Counted from the first letter of the stretch, positions 45,047-53,436 are shown. The stretch: DNA of 64,000 nt from Bradyrhizobium sp. ISRA430 (GCF_029909975.1 NZ_CP094516.1:1-64000), one strand, 5' to 3'. Translations and numbers: made by a program. The notes: generated from the sequence alone by a model not told the origin.

Positions 45047-46216
45047 TTATTTCCGCAGCAAGCGAACAGCGCGTCGCGCCGCTGCGTAGGCGGCACCATG
45101 CGCCACCAGCGCTGCGTGAATGAGCGCCACGAGCGGATCGTTTCGCCTCAAGGGGATCAGCACGTCGCCGATCGCGAAGCGGCCGCGCCAGATCGGGTTG
45201 ATCATGGGATGGTCGGCGTTGGCAGTGGAGTCGGCGTTCGCGATAGCGGGATCGGCGCAGAGGTGGCGGGTGAGCTCGACCGTGAGCTGCACGCCGGGCG
45301 AATTTTTTGCAAAGCGCTCGTCGACGCCGAGCTTGAAGAAGAAGGCACGGTCCTGATGACGCAGCACGATGCCAGCGGCGACCGGAGTTAAGCCGGCGCG
45401 CAAGCTGACGATCTCGCATTGCGCGGTTTCCGCGAGCGCCGGCACGGCGCGGCGGATGAACGTTGCATCGCCCGCATCCTGGATCAGCGCGGTGCCGCGC
45501 TTGCCTTTCCAGCCGCTGGCTTCGAGTTGCAGGAAAGTTTCGAGCGCCGGTCCGATCTCGTCAGGCTTGCGTGCCACCTCAAACGCGACGGGACCGTGCT
45601 CCGCGAGGCGATGGCGCTGACGGCGCAGCTCCTTGAGCTTCTTCGTGCCGAGCGCCTCTTGCAGCAGCTTTTCGCCGTCCTGCGTCGCGTCGAGCGCGGC
45701 ACGAACGTAGGAGCTCAGCACGCGCGGCTTCAGACCGGTTCGGGCCAGCACATTATCGAGCGATGTCATCGCCGCGCCGTGGAGCGCGACGTCGCGCAGG
45801 ATCAGCGCATGCGCGCCGGCATCGCGTGCCTGCTGGAGCAGACACGCGGCAGCCTCTGCTGAGTAGTCGCGGTCGATCAGCGGGCTGCACAGCGTGCCGT
45901 AGGGATGGGCGCTCACCAGCGCGGGCAGGGGGATCTTCCACGCGCGCCAAAGCGAGACCACTGGCATCAGCCCGATCAACCGCTTTGAGGACGCATTGAA
46001 CGCGCGCAAGGCGCGCGCACCGGTGCGGCCCTGCGCTGTCGCGCTGACGGCGAGTTCCCAGGCGGGCAGGTAATAGCCATTCGGCTCGATCGCCTGCTGG
46101 GCAAGCGAGCGCCATTGTCCGATATCGACGGAGGTCAGTGGGACGAGCGCGCGCGCCGGTACGGCATCCATTGCGGATGCCGGATTGATCGCAGCCTGGT
46201 GCGCGATGTCGACCAC
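45047..46216 (-). CDS. GNAT-family acetyltransferase, BcsL/CelD-like
   Basis: This 389-residue protein resembles the CelD/BcsL group (GNAT fold, FemAB-like double domain), seen in exopolysaccharide or cellulose loci. The C-terminal GNAT part carries FLQLEASGWKGKRGTALI, followed by LRAGLTPVAAGIVLRHQDRAFFFKLGVDERFAKNSPGVQLTVELTR, the segment that binds acyl-CoA in this group. No polysaccharide genes lie nearby. The ORF ends convergent with the FrnE-like gene with 5 bp between stops. Substrate unknown. Confidence 0.82.
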   Translation of the reverse strand: MVDIAHQAAINPASAMDAVPARALVPLTSVDIGQWRSLAQQAIEPNGYYLPAWELAVSATAQGRTGARALRAFNASSKRLIGLMPVVSLWRAWKIPLPALVSAHPYGTLCSPLIDRDYSAEAAACLLQQARDAGAHALILRDVALHGAAMTSLDNVLARTGLKPRVLSSYVRAALDATQDGEKLLQEALGTKKLKELRRQRHRLAEHGPVAFEVARKPDEIGPALETFLQLEASGWKGKRGTALIQDAGDATFIRRAVPALAETAQCEIVSLRAGLTPVAAGIVLRHQDRAFFFKLGVDERFAKNSPGVQLTVELTRHLCADPAIANADSTANADHPMINPIWRGRFAIGDVLIPLRRNDPLVALIHAALVAHGAAYAAARRAVRLLRK

Positions 46217-46408
46217 GTCCCGTCGTCCCCGTTCACGCCGGCAAAAGCCGGGTCACGCGGCCATGCTTAGCGTAAAGATTGGAAAAATACCGTTGGGACG
46301 CCGTTTCAATTCGAGTGATATTGTTAACGTCTCATTGAGCATCCGCCCGGCAAGCCGCCGGATGCTGCGATGGATGCGCAAAGAGTGCTCTCGATCCGGA
46401 GGATCAAC

Positions 46409-46837
46409 ATGATCGCAACGCCTTTCACACCGATCGCTTCGCTCCTGGGCGGGGCGTTGATCGGTCTGGCCGCCGTGCTCTTGATGTGGGCGACGGGACG
46501 GATCGCCGGCGTCAGCGGCATCGCCGCGCGCCTGTTTCCGCCTTATGAGGACCGCGAATTCGCTGGCCGTCTCGCCTTTGTCGCAGGCCTCATTGCCGCA
46601 CCCGTCTTGGTGCGGCTCGCCACCGGCAGCCTGCCGGCGCAGACGATCGAAGCGGGAACGACGGCCCTGATTGTCGGCGGACTGCTCACGGGCTTCGGCA
46701 CGGTGTGGGGCAGCGGTTGCACGTCCGGCCACGGCGTCTGCGGCCTGTCGCGGCTGTCGGTGCGCTCGCTGGTCGCGACCATCACCTTCATGGCGGCGGG
46801 CATGGCCACCGTCTTCCTGATGCGGCATTGGAGCTGA
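46409..46837 (+). CDS. YeeE/YedE-family membrane transporter half (PmpA-like)
   Basis: This is a 142-residue membrane protein with about four helices and the family motif GSGCTSGHGVCGLSRLS, whose Cys residues are implicated in sulfur-species transport. It corresponds to one half of a full-length YeeE, and it resembles PmpA of the BigR operon in Xylella and Agrobacterium. A GGAGG site precedes ATG 46409. It is paired with the next gene, 5 bp apart. Confidence 0.88.
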   Translation: MIATPFTPIASLLGGALIGLAAVLLMWATGRIAGVSGIAARLFPPYEDREFAGRLAFVAGLIAAPVLVRLATGSLPAQTIEAGTTALIVGGLLTGFGTVWGSGCTSGHGVCGLSRLSVRSLVATITFMAAGMATVFLMRHWS

Positions 46838-46842
46838 CGGTA

Positions 46843-47310
46843 ATGGCCATCCTCGTTCAATTCGCAATCGGTCTGATCTTTGGCCTCGGCCTCATCGTCT
46901 CCGGTATGTCCAATCCGGCAAAGGTGCTGAACTTCCTGGATGTCGGCGGCATCCCGGGAGGGACGTGGGACGCGAGCCTCGCTTTCGTAATGGCCGGCGC
47001 GGTCGTCGTGACCTTCATCGGCTTCAACCGTGTCTTGAAGCTCGCGCGGCCTTTCTTCGCCGAGCGGTTTTACGTTCCGACGCGAACGGATGTCGATCTG
47101 AGAATTGTCGCCGGTCCCGCCATCTTCGGCGTCGGCTGGGGGTTGGTGGGCTTTTGCCCGGGGCCGGCGCTGACTGCGCTCGGATTTGGCTCGGCCTCCG
47201 CCTTCATTTTCGTCGCCGCGATGTGTGCCGGCATGGTGCTGGCCCGCTTCATCGCTCACCTGCCGTCGTTGACGCGCTTCGTCACGCCGCCCGACCCGCT
47301 CGAAACCTGA
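46843..47310 (+). CDS. YeeE/YedE-family membrane transporter half (DUF6691/PmpB-like)
   Basis: This 155-residue membrane protein has four helices and the motif GWGLVGFCPGPALTALGFG, the second half of the YeeE/YedE fold. Segment GLGLIVSGMSNPAKVLNFLDVGG is characteristic. It starts 5 bp after the partner gene, so both form one unit. The sulfur dioxygenase-like blh and the regulator bigR that usually accompany them are absent here. Confidence 0.88.
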   Translation: MAILVQFAIGLIFGLGLIVSGMSNPAKVLNFLDVGGIPGGTWDASLAFVMAGAVVVTFIGFNRVLKLARPFFAERFYVPTRTDVDLRIVAGPAIFGVGWGLVGFCPGPALTALGFGSASAFIFVAAMCAGMVLARFIAHLPSLTRFVTPPDPLET

Positions 47311-47345
47311 CTAGAAGGTCAGTCATCCGACACCATGACATGGAA

Positions 47346-47375
47346 GGGACCGGGCAAGCATTCTTGCCCGGTCCC
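47346..47375. terminator. Bidirectional terminator-like hairpin
   Basis: A perfect 13-bp stem (GGGACCGGGCAAG with CTTGCCCGGTCCC) and a CATT loop separate two convergent genes. There is no T-run, so termination strength is uncertain. Confidence 0.65.
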
Positions 47376-47389
47376 CAAGTCAAGTGCGA

Positions 47390-47713
47390 TCAATAGCGGT
47401 CGGTGCCGACGCCCACGCTGACGCCGGGGGCGCGGATGCCGACGCCGGCCCGCGGTCCTTCATCCCAATCGCGATAGGTGCGACGCTCGTAGTAGCGATC
47501 GCGCGGCATTCTGGCATAGGAGTCGCGCACGATCACGCGCGAGCCGCCACGGGTGCGATAGCAACGGCCGGCATCGTCGCAGACGAGCCGCACCTCTTGG
47601 ATGAGATCAGGATTGGTGTATTCGCTGGTCGTGTAGAAGTCCGCGGCCTTCGCGCCGCCTGCTGCGGCCAGTGCTCCGACGCCCGCCAGCAGCGCAATCG
47701 TGAACGTCCTCAT
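47390..47713 (-). CDS. Small exported protein, unknown
   Basis: A 107-residue protein with a signal peptide (about 1-22, MRTFTIALLAGVGALAAAGGAKA) and a Tyr/Arg-rich mature part (CDDAGRCYRTRGGSRVIVRDSYARMPRDRYYERR) that contains one Cys pair. GGAGGAGG precedes two consecutive ATG codons (47716, 47713). This type of basic, aromatic-rich exported protein is common in Bradyrhizobium, with unknown function. Confidence 0.7.
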   Translation of the reverse strand: MRTFTIALLAGVGALAAAGGAKAADFYTTSEYTNPDLIQEVRLVCDDAGRCYRTRGGSRVIVRDSYARMPRDRYYERRTYRDWDEGPRAGVGIRAPGVSVGVGTDRY

Positions 47714-47827
47714 CATCTCCTCCTCCGGTACTGCCCTCGGCGGTAACAAGAAGAGGAGGCGGCGTTCGTTCCGGCCGGTATTCATGTTTTTCCCGGAACT
47801 GGACCTCGCGCCGATGGGTTCCCGCAT

Positions 47828-48298
47828 TCAGGCGGGGAAGATGAGACACGTCGTCGTGCCGTGGGCGAGCAACCGACCCTTGGCGTCCGTCACGCGCCCA
47901 TCGGCCGTTCCGATGCGACGGCCGCAATTCAAGACCTTGCCCTCGGCCCGGACCAGGCCGGTCTCCGGCGTGATGGGACGCACGAGAGAAATCTTGAACT
48001 CAAGCGTCGTCTGGCTGATCCCCTTGTCGAGGGTCGACTGAATGGCGAGCCCCATGCAACTGTCGAGCAGGGTAGCCGTGAGGCCGCCATGGACCGTGCC
48101 GGCCGGGTTGAGGTGAGCGGCCGTTGGCACAAGCGCGACGACGACGCGACCGCTCTCGGCCTCCACCACATCATAGCCGAGCGTCTGCGCGATGGTGTTG
48201 AGAGGTAGAGCTCGCCTCGCAAGGCCCTGCACGAACTCAAGGCCGCTCATTTGCTTCTGTTGTTCGGGAGTGACCGTCCCGTAGATCCTGGTGGTCAT
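47828..48298 (-). CDS. PaaI-family hotdog thioesterase
   Basis: This is a 156-residue hotdog-fold acyl-CoA thioesterase. The family motif NPAGTVHGGLTATLLDSCMGLAI (HGG with the downstream acidic residue) is complete, followed by LVRPITPETGLVRAEGKVL. ATG 48298 overlaps the stop of the AdaA-like gene by 4 bp, so the two are translationally coupled, which is an unusual pair. The substrate is unknown. Confidence 0.9.
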   Translation of the reverse strand: MTTRIYGTVTPEQQKQMSGLEFVQGLARRALPLNTIAQTLGYDVVEAESGRVVVALVPTAAHLNPAGTVHGGLTATLLDSCMGLAIQSTLDKGISQTTLEFKISLVRPITPETGLVRAEGKVLNCGRRIGTADGRVTDAKGRLLAHGTTTCLIFPA

Positions 48299-48891
48299 CG
48301 TGATCTCCCTCGACCGTTTTCGAACTTTGACGTTCTGGCCGTTCTGCGGAACGCCGAAGGCGGACGGCCGTAGAGGCGCGTGAAAGCCATGCACATGCGT
48401 CGCGTGCTCGAAAAGCCGGATCGTTCCGCAACAGCGGCGATGGGAAGATCGGTTGCATCGATGAGGCGCTTGGCGCGCTGGATGCGGAGCGACAGCGCCA
48501 CTTGCAGCGGAGACGCATCGAGGTGACGGGCGAACAGGCGCGCCAGATGGCGCGGGCCAACTCCGAGCCGTTCGGCCAGCCGGTCCACGCTGCTGCGGTC
48601 AAGCTCACCGTTCTTGATGAGCATCAAGGCACGTTCGACGGTTGTCCTGGTGCCCTTCCACGCAGGGCAGAACGGCGCCGTTTCGGGACGGCATCTGAGG
48701 CAGGGCCGGAAGCCGGCGTGCTCGGCAGCGGCCGCGCTACGATAGAATGTCACATTGCGAGCGAGCGGCGTGCGCGCCGGACAGACGGGACGGCAATAGA
48801 TCCCGGTCGTCTTGACAGCGACGAACATGACGCCGTCCAGCGCGGCGTCGCGGCGGCGAAGGGCTTCATATCGTCCATCGAAGTCGAGCAT
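48295..48891 (-). CDS. AdaA-like methylphosphotriester transferase/AraC regulator
   Basis: This 198-residue protein has the Ada N-terminal domain (FVAVKTTGIYCRPVCPARTPLARNVTFY...CLRCRPE, with the four zinc-site Cys) that takes methyl groups from DNA phosphotriesters, then an AraC-type helix-turn-helix (about 95-180, VDRLAERLGVGPRHLARLFARHL). The C-terminal O6-methylguanine methyltransferase domain of full Ada is absent, as in Bacillus AdaA. It probably activates alkylation-repair genes, but here the coupled downstream gene is a thioesterase. ATG 48891 fits the domain start. Confidence 0.88.
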   Translation of the reverse strand: MLDFDGRYEALRRRDAALDGVMFVAVKTTGIYCRPVCPARTPLARNVTFYRSAAAAEHAGFRPCLRCRPETAPFCPAWKGTRTTVERALMLIKNGELDRSSVDRLAERLGVGPRHLARLFARHLDASPLQVALSLRIQRAKRLIDATDLPIAAVAERSGFSSTRRMCMAFTRLYGRPPSAFRRTARTSKFENGRGRSR

Positions 48892-48979
48892 GGAGCCGCT
48901 ATAGCGCCAGCATTGTCGCGGTGCGAGTCCGATACGGTGACCACGTCCGAAAACGTCCGATGTGCCGCAAGGCAGTCCG

Positions 48980-49384
48980 CTAGATCGGCTCGTAGGTCTC
49001 CGACGCACAGATGTCGTCAGGTTCGGCGCGGCGCCGGTCGACCACCTTTCCGCCGGCGATCGTCACGATGTACGTCTGGATGCCGAGCGCCGTACCGGTG
49101 GCGGAGGTGAGCTGCGCGCGGACACAGGCCGTCCAGCCCGGTCCGCGCACTTCGTGATGGGGCGGGGCGACACGAATCTCGCGAGGATAGGATGTCGTCA
49201 GGAACACCACGTCAATCTGTTCGCGCACCACGCGCTTGACGTCCGGGGCCGGTTCGGGTGGCGGCTGTTCGGCCTCCTTCATGCGCATGAACTCGGGTAC
49301 CGGGGCGCGGCTGTCGGCAAAGCCGCACGCGCCGAGCGCAAGTGCGCTGGCGAGCAGCGCCACCCGAGCAACAATCCGCAACAT
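48980..49384 (-). CDS. Small lipoprotein, unknown
   Basis: This 134-residue protein has a signal peptide with a lipobox-like LGAC (Cys20). The mature part has a Pro-rich linker (EAEQPPPEPAPDVK) and a globular stretch with a WTACVRAQL segment and a conserved-looking C-terminal VTIAGGKVVDRRRAEPDDICASETYEPI. AGGGGG precedes the ATG at 49384. No family name is known to me. Confidence 0.72.
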   Translation of the reverse strand: MLRIVARVALLASALALGACGFADSRAPVPEFMRMKEAEQPPPEPAPDVKRVVREQIDVVFLTTSYPREIRVAPPHHEVRGPGWTACVRAQLTSATGTALGIQTYIVTIAGGKVVDRRRAEPDDICASETYEPI

Positions 49385-49537
49385 TCGTGAAAATCCCCCT
49401 GCGGGCCAACACATAGGTACAAATGCGACCCGGCGAAGCCCCTGCCGATCAACATTTGCTGAAGCCGGCAGGCAAGCGGGATTTGCTATTACGGGATTGC
49501 GGGCTAGTTTGTACCCCAGACGAGGGGGATTGCGCCA

Positions 49538-49771
49538 ATGAGGATCTTGGTCATTGCGGCCGCGGTGTTGGTGCTGACGGCCGCCTCGGCGCAGGCCCAG
49601 ATGGGCGGCGGCCGGCGGCAGCCCGGCAATGATGCCCCCAAGGCGGACAACAAACCCAAGGTCGACGAGAAGGCCTACAAGGCCGCGCTCGAGCGCATTC
49701 CCGAGCCCAAGGATAAGTACGATCCGTGGAGCGGGGCACGCCCGGGCGATCCCGCAAAGAAATCGAAATAA
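49538..49771 (+). CDS. Small secreted protein with IP-DPW motif, paralogue 1
   Basis: A 77-residue protein with a signal peptide (about 1-20, ending ASAQA), a Gly/Arg/Lys-rich linker and the core YKAALERIPEPKDKYDPWSGARPGDP. This core matches the protein at 53152 (YKDTLKKIPDAKTANDPWGGMRSDPP). The start follows gaGGGGga. It directly precedes the PQQ dehydrogenase gene and is probably co-transcribed. Confidence 0.7.
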   Translation: MRILVIAAAVLVLTAASAQAQMGGGRRQPGNDAPKADNKPKVDEKAYKAALERIPEPKDKYDPWSGARPGDPAKKSK

Positions 49772-49784
49772 CGCGGGGTGGGCG

Positions 49785-51821
49785 TTGCCGAGGCGCCTGC
49801 GATATCCAGTCGGCCTGATCGCGCTTCTCTTGCTTGTGGCGCGGCCATGTTCGGCCTGGGAAAGCTGGGGTGGCGATGCCGGCGGCTCGCGCTTTTCGCC
49901 GTTAGGGCAGATCACGCCCGACAATGTCGGCAATCTCGTTCGGGCATTCGAATTCCGCACCGGCGATCTCGCGGCTCGTCCTCCCGAGGTGATGCGGCGA
50001 ACGAAGTTCGAGGCGACGCCGCTGTTCGTCGAGGACAGCCTGATCTTCTGCTCACCGTTCAACGAGGTGATCGCGCTCGATCCCGGCACCGGCGTGCAGA
50101 AGTGGCGCTACGATCCGAAGATCGCCATCAATCAACGTCCTGCCAACCGCTATGTCTGCCGCGGCGTCACTTACTGGATCGACGATAACGCGCCTGCGGA
50201 TGCCGCCTGTCGATCGCGCATCTTCATGGGCACGAATGATGTCCGCCTGATTGCGCTCGATGCGAAAACAGGAGCCCCGTGTGCCGATTTCGGCAATGGC
50301 GGCGAGATCAGGCTCGAGATCGGCACGGCGCTGGAATGGCCCGGCGAATTCCAGATCACCTCGCCGCCGGCGATTGGCCGCGGTGTCATCGTGGTCGGCT
50401 CTGCGATCGGCGACAACCGCCGCGTCGACGCGCCGAGCGGCGTGGTGCGTGCGTTCGATGCGCGCAGCGGCCAGCCGCGTTGGACGTTCGAGCCACTCAA
50501 GCGCGACGGCATCGCAGCCGGACATGCCAATGTCTGGGCGCCGATGTCGGTCGACGAGGCGCGCGGGTTGGTGTTCCTGCCGACGTCCTCGCCGTCGCCG
50601 GACTTCTGGGGCGGCAGGCGTCCCGGCAACAACGAGCATGCCAATTCAGTCGTCGCGCTCCGCATCGAAACCGGCGAGCTCGTGTGGGCGTTCCAGACCG
50701 TGCATCACGACGTCTGGGACTACGATCTGCCGGCACAGCCGACGCTGACGCGGATCGATACCGGTGCCGGTCAGCGCGATGTCGTGATTCAGCCGACCAA
50801 GCAGGGTTTCGTCTTCGTGCTCGACCGCGACACCGGCAAGCCGGTGTGGCCGGTCGAGGAGCGCGCCGTGCCGCAAGGCGGTGCCGAGGGCGAAAGGTTG
50901 TCGCCGACGCAGCCGTTCCCGACGCATGTGCCGGCGCTGACATCGCAGACAATCTCGAACGACGATGCACACTCGCTAGTGCCGGGCCTGCGCCGCTCCC
51001 CTTGCGAGCGGCAGTTCGCGGAGGCGCGCAACGAGGGACTCTACACACCGCCGTCGGTACACGGCACGCTGGAGTTTCCCTTCACTGGCGGCGGCGTGAA
51101 CTGGGGCGGCGCAGCCTTCGATCCGGCCCACCAGATCCTCTACGCCAACACCAGCCGCGCCGTACATCTCGTCAAGCTGATCCCGCGCGCAGAAGTCGCC
51201 GGATTCAATCCGCCGCCCGGACATGATTTCGGCCGGCAGCAGGGCGCGCCGTTCGCGATGTCGCGTGCGGTGGTGACGTCGCCATTCGGGCTGCTCTGCA
51301 ACAAGCCGCCCTGGGGCGAGATGGTCGCGGTCGATCTGAAGGCGGGCAAAATCCTCTGGCGTTCGACGGTCGGCACCACCGAGGATCTGGCGCCGCTCGG
51401 CGTGCCGCTTCCCTGGGGCGCGCCGCTGGTCAACGGGCTTGCGGTCACCGCAGGCGGTCTCGTCTTCACCGGCGCGATGGATGCTTATTTGCGCGCGTTC
51501 GATGCGCGAAGCGGCAAGGAGCTGTGGCAGGTCCGGCTGCCGGTACCCGGTGTCGCAAACCCCATGACCTATCTGTGGAAGGGTGAGCAGTATGTGGCGA
51601 TCGGCGCCGGCGGTCACTCCGAAGCCGGCACCTCGATCGGCGACAGCGTCGTCGCCTTCCGCCTGGCGCGGCCGGGGGAGGCGGCGTCACTGTGGTCGCG
51701 CACCGTCGATCGTCCCGGCGGACGATTCCAGGCGGCATCGTCAGCGATCGTGCTTGCGATCATCGCCGTGGTGATCGCGGGCCTGCGCTGGCGCCGCAAG
51801 CGTCGTATCAAGCAGGCATGA
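49785..51821 (+). CDS. PQQ-dependent dehydrogenase with C-terminal membrane anchor
   Basis: This is a 678-residue periplasmic quinoprotein of the membrane-type glucose/alcohol dehydrogenase family. A signal peptide (about 1-22, ending PCSA) is followed by an eight-bladed propeller (WGGDAGGSRFSPLGQIT; the active-site region FQTVHHDVWDYDLPAQPTL; GGGVNWGGAAFDP; LGVPLPWGAPLVNGLAVTAGGLVFTGAMD). The C-terminus carries a transmembrane helix (about 645-667, SSAIVLAIIAVVIAGLRW) and a basic end, which would tether it to the inner membrane. The start is TTG 49785; an ATG upstream (49629) would swallow the previous gene. Substrate unknown. Confidence 0.9.
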   Translation: MPRRLRYPVGLIALLLLVARPCSAWESWGGDAGGSRFSPLGQITPDNVGNLVRAFEFRTGDLAARPPEVMRRTKFEATPLFVEDSLIFCSPFNEVIALDPGTGVQKWRYDPKIAINQRPANRYVCRGVTYWIDDNAPADAACRSRIFMGTNDVRLIALDAKTGAPCADFGNGGEIRLEIGTALEWPGEFQITSPPAIGRGVIVVGSAIGDNRRVDAPSGVVRAFDARSGQPRWTFEPLKRDGIAAGHANVWAPMSVDEARGLVFLPTSSPSPDFWGGRRPGNNEHANSVVALRIETGELVWAFQTVHHDVWDYDLPAQPTLTRIDTGAGQRDVVIQPTKQGFVFVLDRDTGKPVWPVEERAVPQGGAEGERLSPTQPFPTHVPALTSQTISNDDAHSLVPGLRRSPCERQFAEARNEGLYTPPSVHGTLEFPFTGGGVNWGGAAFDPAHQILYANTSRAVHLVKLIPRAEVAGFNPPPGHDFGRQQGAPFAMSRAVVTSPFGLLCNKPPWGEMVAVDLKAGKILWRSTVGTTEDLAPLGVPLPWGAPLVNGLAVTAGGLVFTGAMDAYLRAFDARSGKELWQVRLPVPGVANPMTYLWKGEQYVAIGAGGHSEAGTSIGDSVVAFRLARPGEAASLWSRTVDRPGGRFQAASSAIVLAIIAVVIAGLRWRRKRRIKQA

Positions 51822-51865
51822 TGGCTGCCTTGGGTGATGCGAACGGCCGTTCACATCGCGTTGCG

Positions 51866-52117
51866 TTATTGCACGAAGGCGATGCCGACACGCGTGTCGT
51901 TGCGCCATACCGGGCGGCAATTCCGCACGAAATTGTCGCGCGCGATCGATAATGTGAACGATTGCGGCAGCGTAACGAAGCCATCCAGGTCGATCGCCGC
52001 GCCGCCCGTCGACATGTTTCGCACCGTGCACGGGATTCCGCTGCCTTCAAAGGTGATCGTGCCGCCCTTGAAAACACGGTGGCGCTGCGCTGCACGCTTC
52101 TCGATCATCGCGTTCAT
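51866..52117 (-). CDS. PilZ-domain protein
   Basis: This 83-residue single-domain PilZ protein carries the N-terminal RxxxR (KRAAQRHRVFKGG) and a second motif, ...RNMSTGGAAIDL (the D/NxSxxG cyclic di-GMP-binding motif). It ends NDTRVGIAFVQ. Such small PilZ proteins bind cyclic di-GMP and regulate motility or surface polysaccharides. Start codons 52117 and 52108 are both possible. It is convergent with the PQQ dehydrogenase gene. Confidence 0.9.
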   Translation of the reverse strand: MNAMIEKRAAQRHRVFKGGTITFEGSGIPCTVRNMSTGGAAIDLDGFVTLPQSFTLSIARDNFVRNCRPVWRNDTRVGIAFVQ

Positions 52118-52282
52118 CCACTATGACGATCGTAAAATAGTGCATAGAAATTACGTTGAAATGAATTCAATACTGGCGCTACTTGCACGGCGCTTCAGAC
52201 TTCGTTTACGAAGCCGAAGCGGGGACTCTTCTCCGCTGAATTTTCAAAGCCGTTCTTTTATGGCGCGGCGCGCTGGTCATGC

Positions 52283-52747
52283 TCATCCAGGCAGCATCGC
52301 GAATGCGCTCGAGACCATCGCCACCGGCTTGTTGTCGGTGGCGGAGAGCAGCGTGACGCGGCCGAAACTCATGGTGCGCCCGAGCCGCACCACGCGCGCG
52401 TCCGCCAGCACGTCGGAGGATGCGATCGCGCGCATGAAATGCGTGGTCTGGTCGACTGTCGTCATCGGCCGGTAGCCGCGATTGGCGGCGAGGATGGCGA
52501 TCACCATCGCGGTGTCGGCGAGCGCCATCAGCGCCTGGCCGCAGACCACGCCGCCGTGCCGGCACAGGCGTTCCGAAAAGGTCATGCGCAGGGTTGCGCC
52601 CGGTTGCCAGTCCGGCACGTCGGCCGGCGCGATGTGGTCGATGTGCTCGACGGAGAGGCCGAGATCCTGGACCCATGGGGCAAAGACCTCGCCGAGCACG
52701 CGTCTGGCTTCAGTGATGCCGAACTCCGCTTCGGGCTGCGATTGCAT
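52283..52747 (-). CDS. PaaI-family hotdog thioesterase, second copy
   Basis: This 154-residue hotdog protein has the HGGVVCGQALMALADTAMVIAI motif and a C-terminal GRTMSFGRVTLLSA segment. It is clearly divergent from the thioesterase at 47828, so it is not a recent duplicate. It stands alone, and its substrate is unknown. Confidence 0.88.
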   Translation of the reverse strand: MQSQPEAEFGITEARRVLGEVFAPWVQDLGLSVEHIDHIAPADVPDWQPGATLRMTFSERLCRHGGVVCGQALMALADTAMVIAILAANRGYRPMTTVDQTTHFMRAIASSDVLADARVVRLGRTMSFGRVTLLSATDNKPVAMVSSAFAMLPG

Positions 52748-52893
52748 TGCTGTCGTTTCCTCATCTGTTGCCGGTTGTTTCAGCCATTCTGCCCGGATTG
52801 GCGCGGCAAAGTCACCCGGTCCGCCGGCGGTCCAGCGGCTTGAAAATGCCCGACTTCACCTTCTAAAATACTGTGCTTGGCAGTGGGTGGACG

Positions 52894-53025
52894 ATGTTGC
52901 GTCGATTTGTCTTGGTGTTTTGCCTGGCCGCGCTTGGCCTCGCTTTGAACGGGTGCACCAAATGCGGCCCGATCTGGGACGATTGGCTGTATTCCCCGAA
53001 GTCGTGCAGATCGGACCGGCTCTGA
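52894..53025 (+). CDS. 43-residue lipoprotein
   Basis: A very small frame encodes MLRRFVLVFCLAALGLALNG followed by CTKCGPIWDDWLYSPKSCRS. The lipobox-like ALNG-C puts the modified Cys at position 21, leaving a mature peptide of 23 residues with three Cys in all (CTKC...SC). Arg-Arg precedes the hydrophobic core. It lies 127 bp before the small secreted protein at 53152. I recall similar small lipoproteins in rhizobia, without known function. Confidence 0.6.
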   Translation: MLRRFVLVFCLAALGLALNGCTKCGPIWDDWLYSPKSCRSDRL

Positions 53026-53151
53026 CGGTTCGTGCGGCCTGCGCGGCGCCCAAGGACTCGTGATGAAGGCCCGTGATAAGGACCGCGGCAACGCTGCGGC
53101 AGGAATGATGAGGCGCGGTGATCTGCGCTCTCGATGATCAAGGAGTGAATG

Positions 53152-53436
53152 ATGAAGGTTTTCCGTATGGCGGCGCTACTGGCTGTGCTGGCAGGGCCGG
53201 CCTACGCGCAAGCGCCCCATATCAATCTGCTGCAGGACGGCCCCAGCAAGACCGACGATGAAAAGGCTGCGGATGCCGAGCGCGAGCGGGCCTACAAGGA
53301 CACGCTGAAGAAGATCCCCGACGCCAAGACGGCCAACGATCCCTGGGGCGGGATGCGTTCCGATCCGCCGAAGCCGGCCGCACCGAAGGCCGCGACCTCG
53401 ACCAAGAAGACCAAGACCGGCACCGCCGCCAACTGA
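53152..53436 (+). CDS. Small secreted protein with IP-DPW motif, paralogue 2
   Basis: This 94-residue protein has a signal peptide (about 1-20, ending PAYA), then a charged stretch and the core YKDTLKKIPDAKTANDPWGGMRSDPP, and a Lys/Thr/Ala-rich tail. It shares the core with the protein at 49538, 3.4 kb away. Two consecutive ATG codons (53149, 53152) follow AAGGAG. Function unknown. Confidence 0.72.
   Translation: MKVFRMAALLAVLAGPAYAQAPHINLLQDGPSKTDDEKAADAERERAYKDTLKKIPDAKTANDPWGGMRSDPPKPAAPKAATSTKKTKTGTAAN

Noticed and set aside
47346..47375. A small RNA gene at the 13-bp hairpin between convergent genes
   Set aside because: The hairpin fits a shared transcription end; no promoter or second copy supports an RNA gene.
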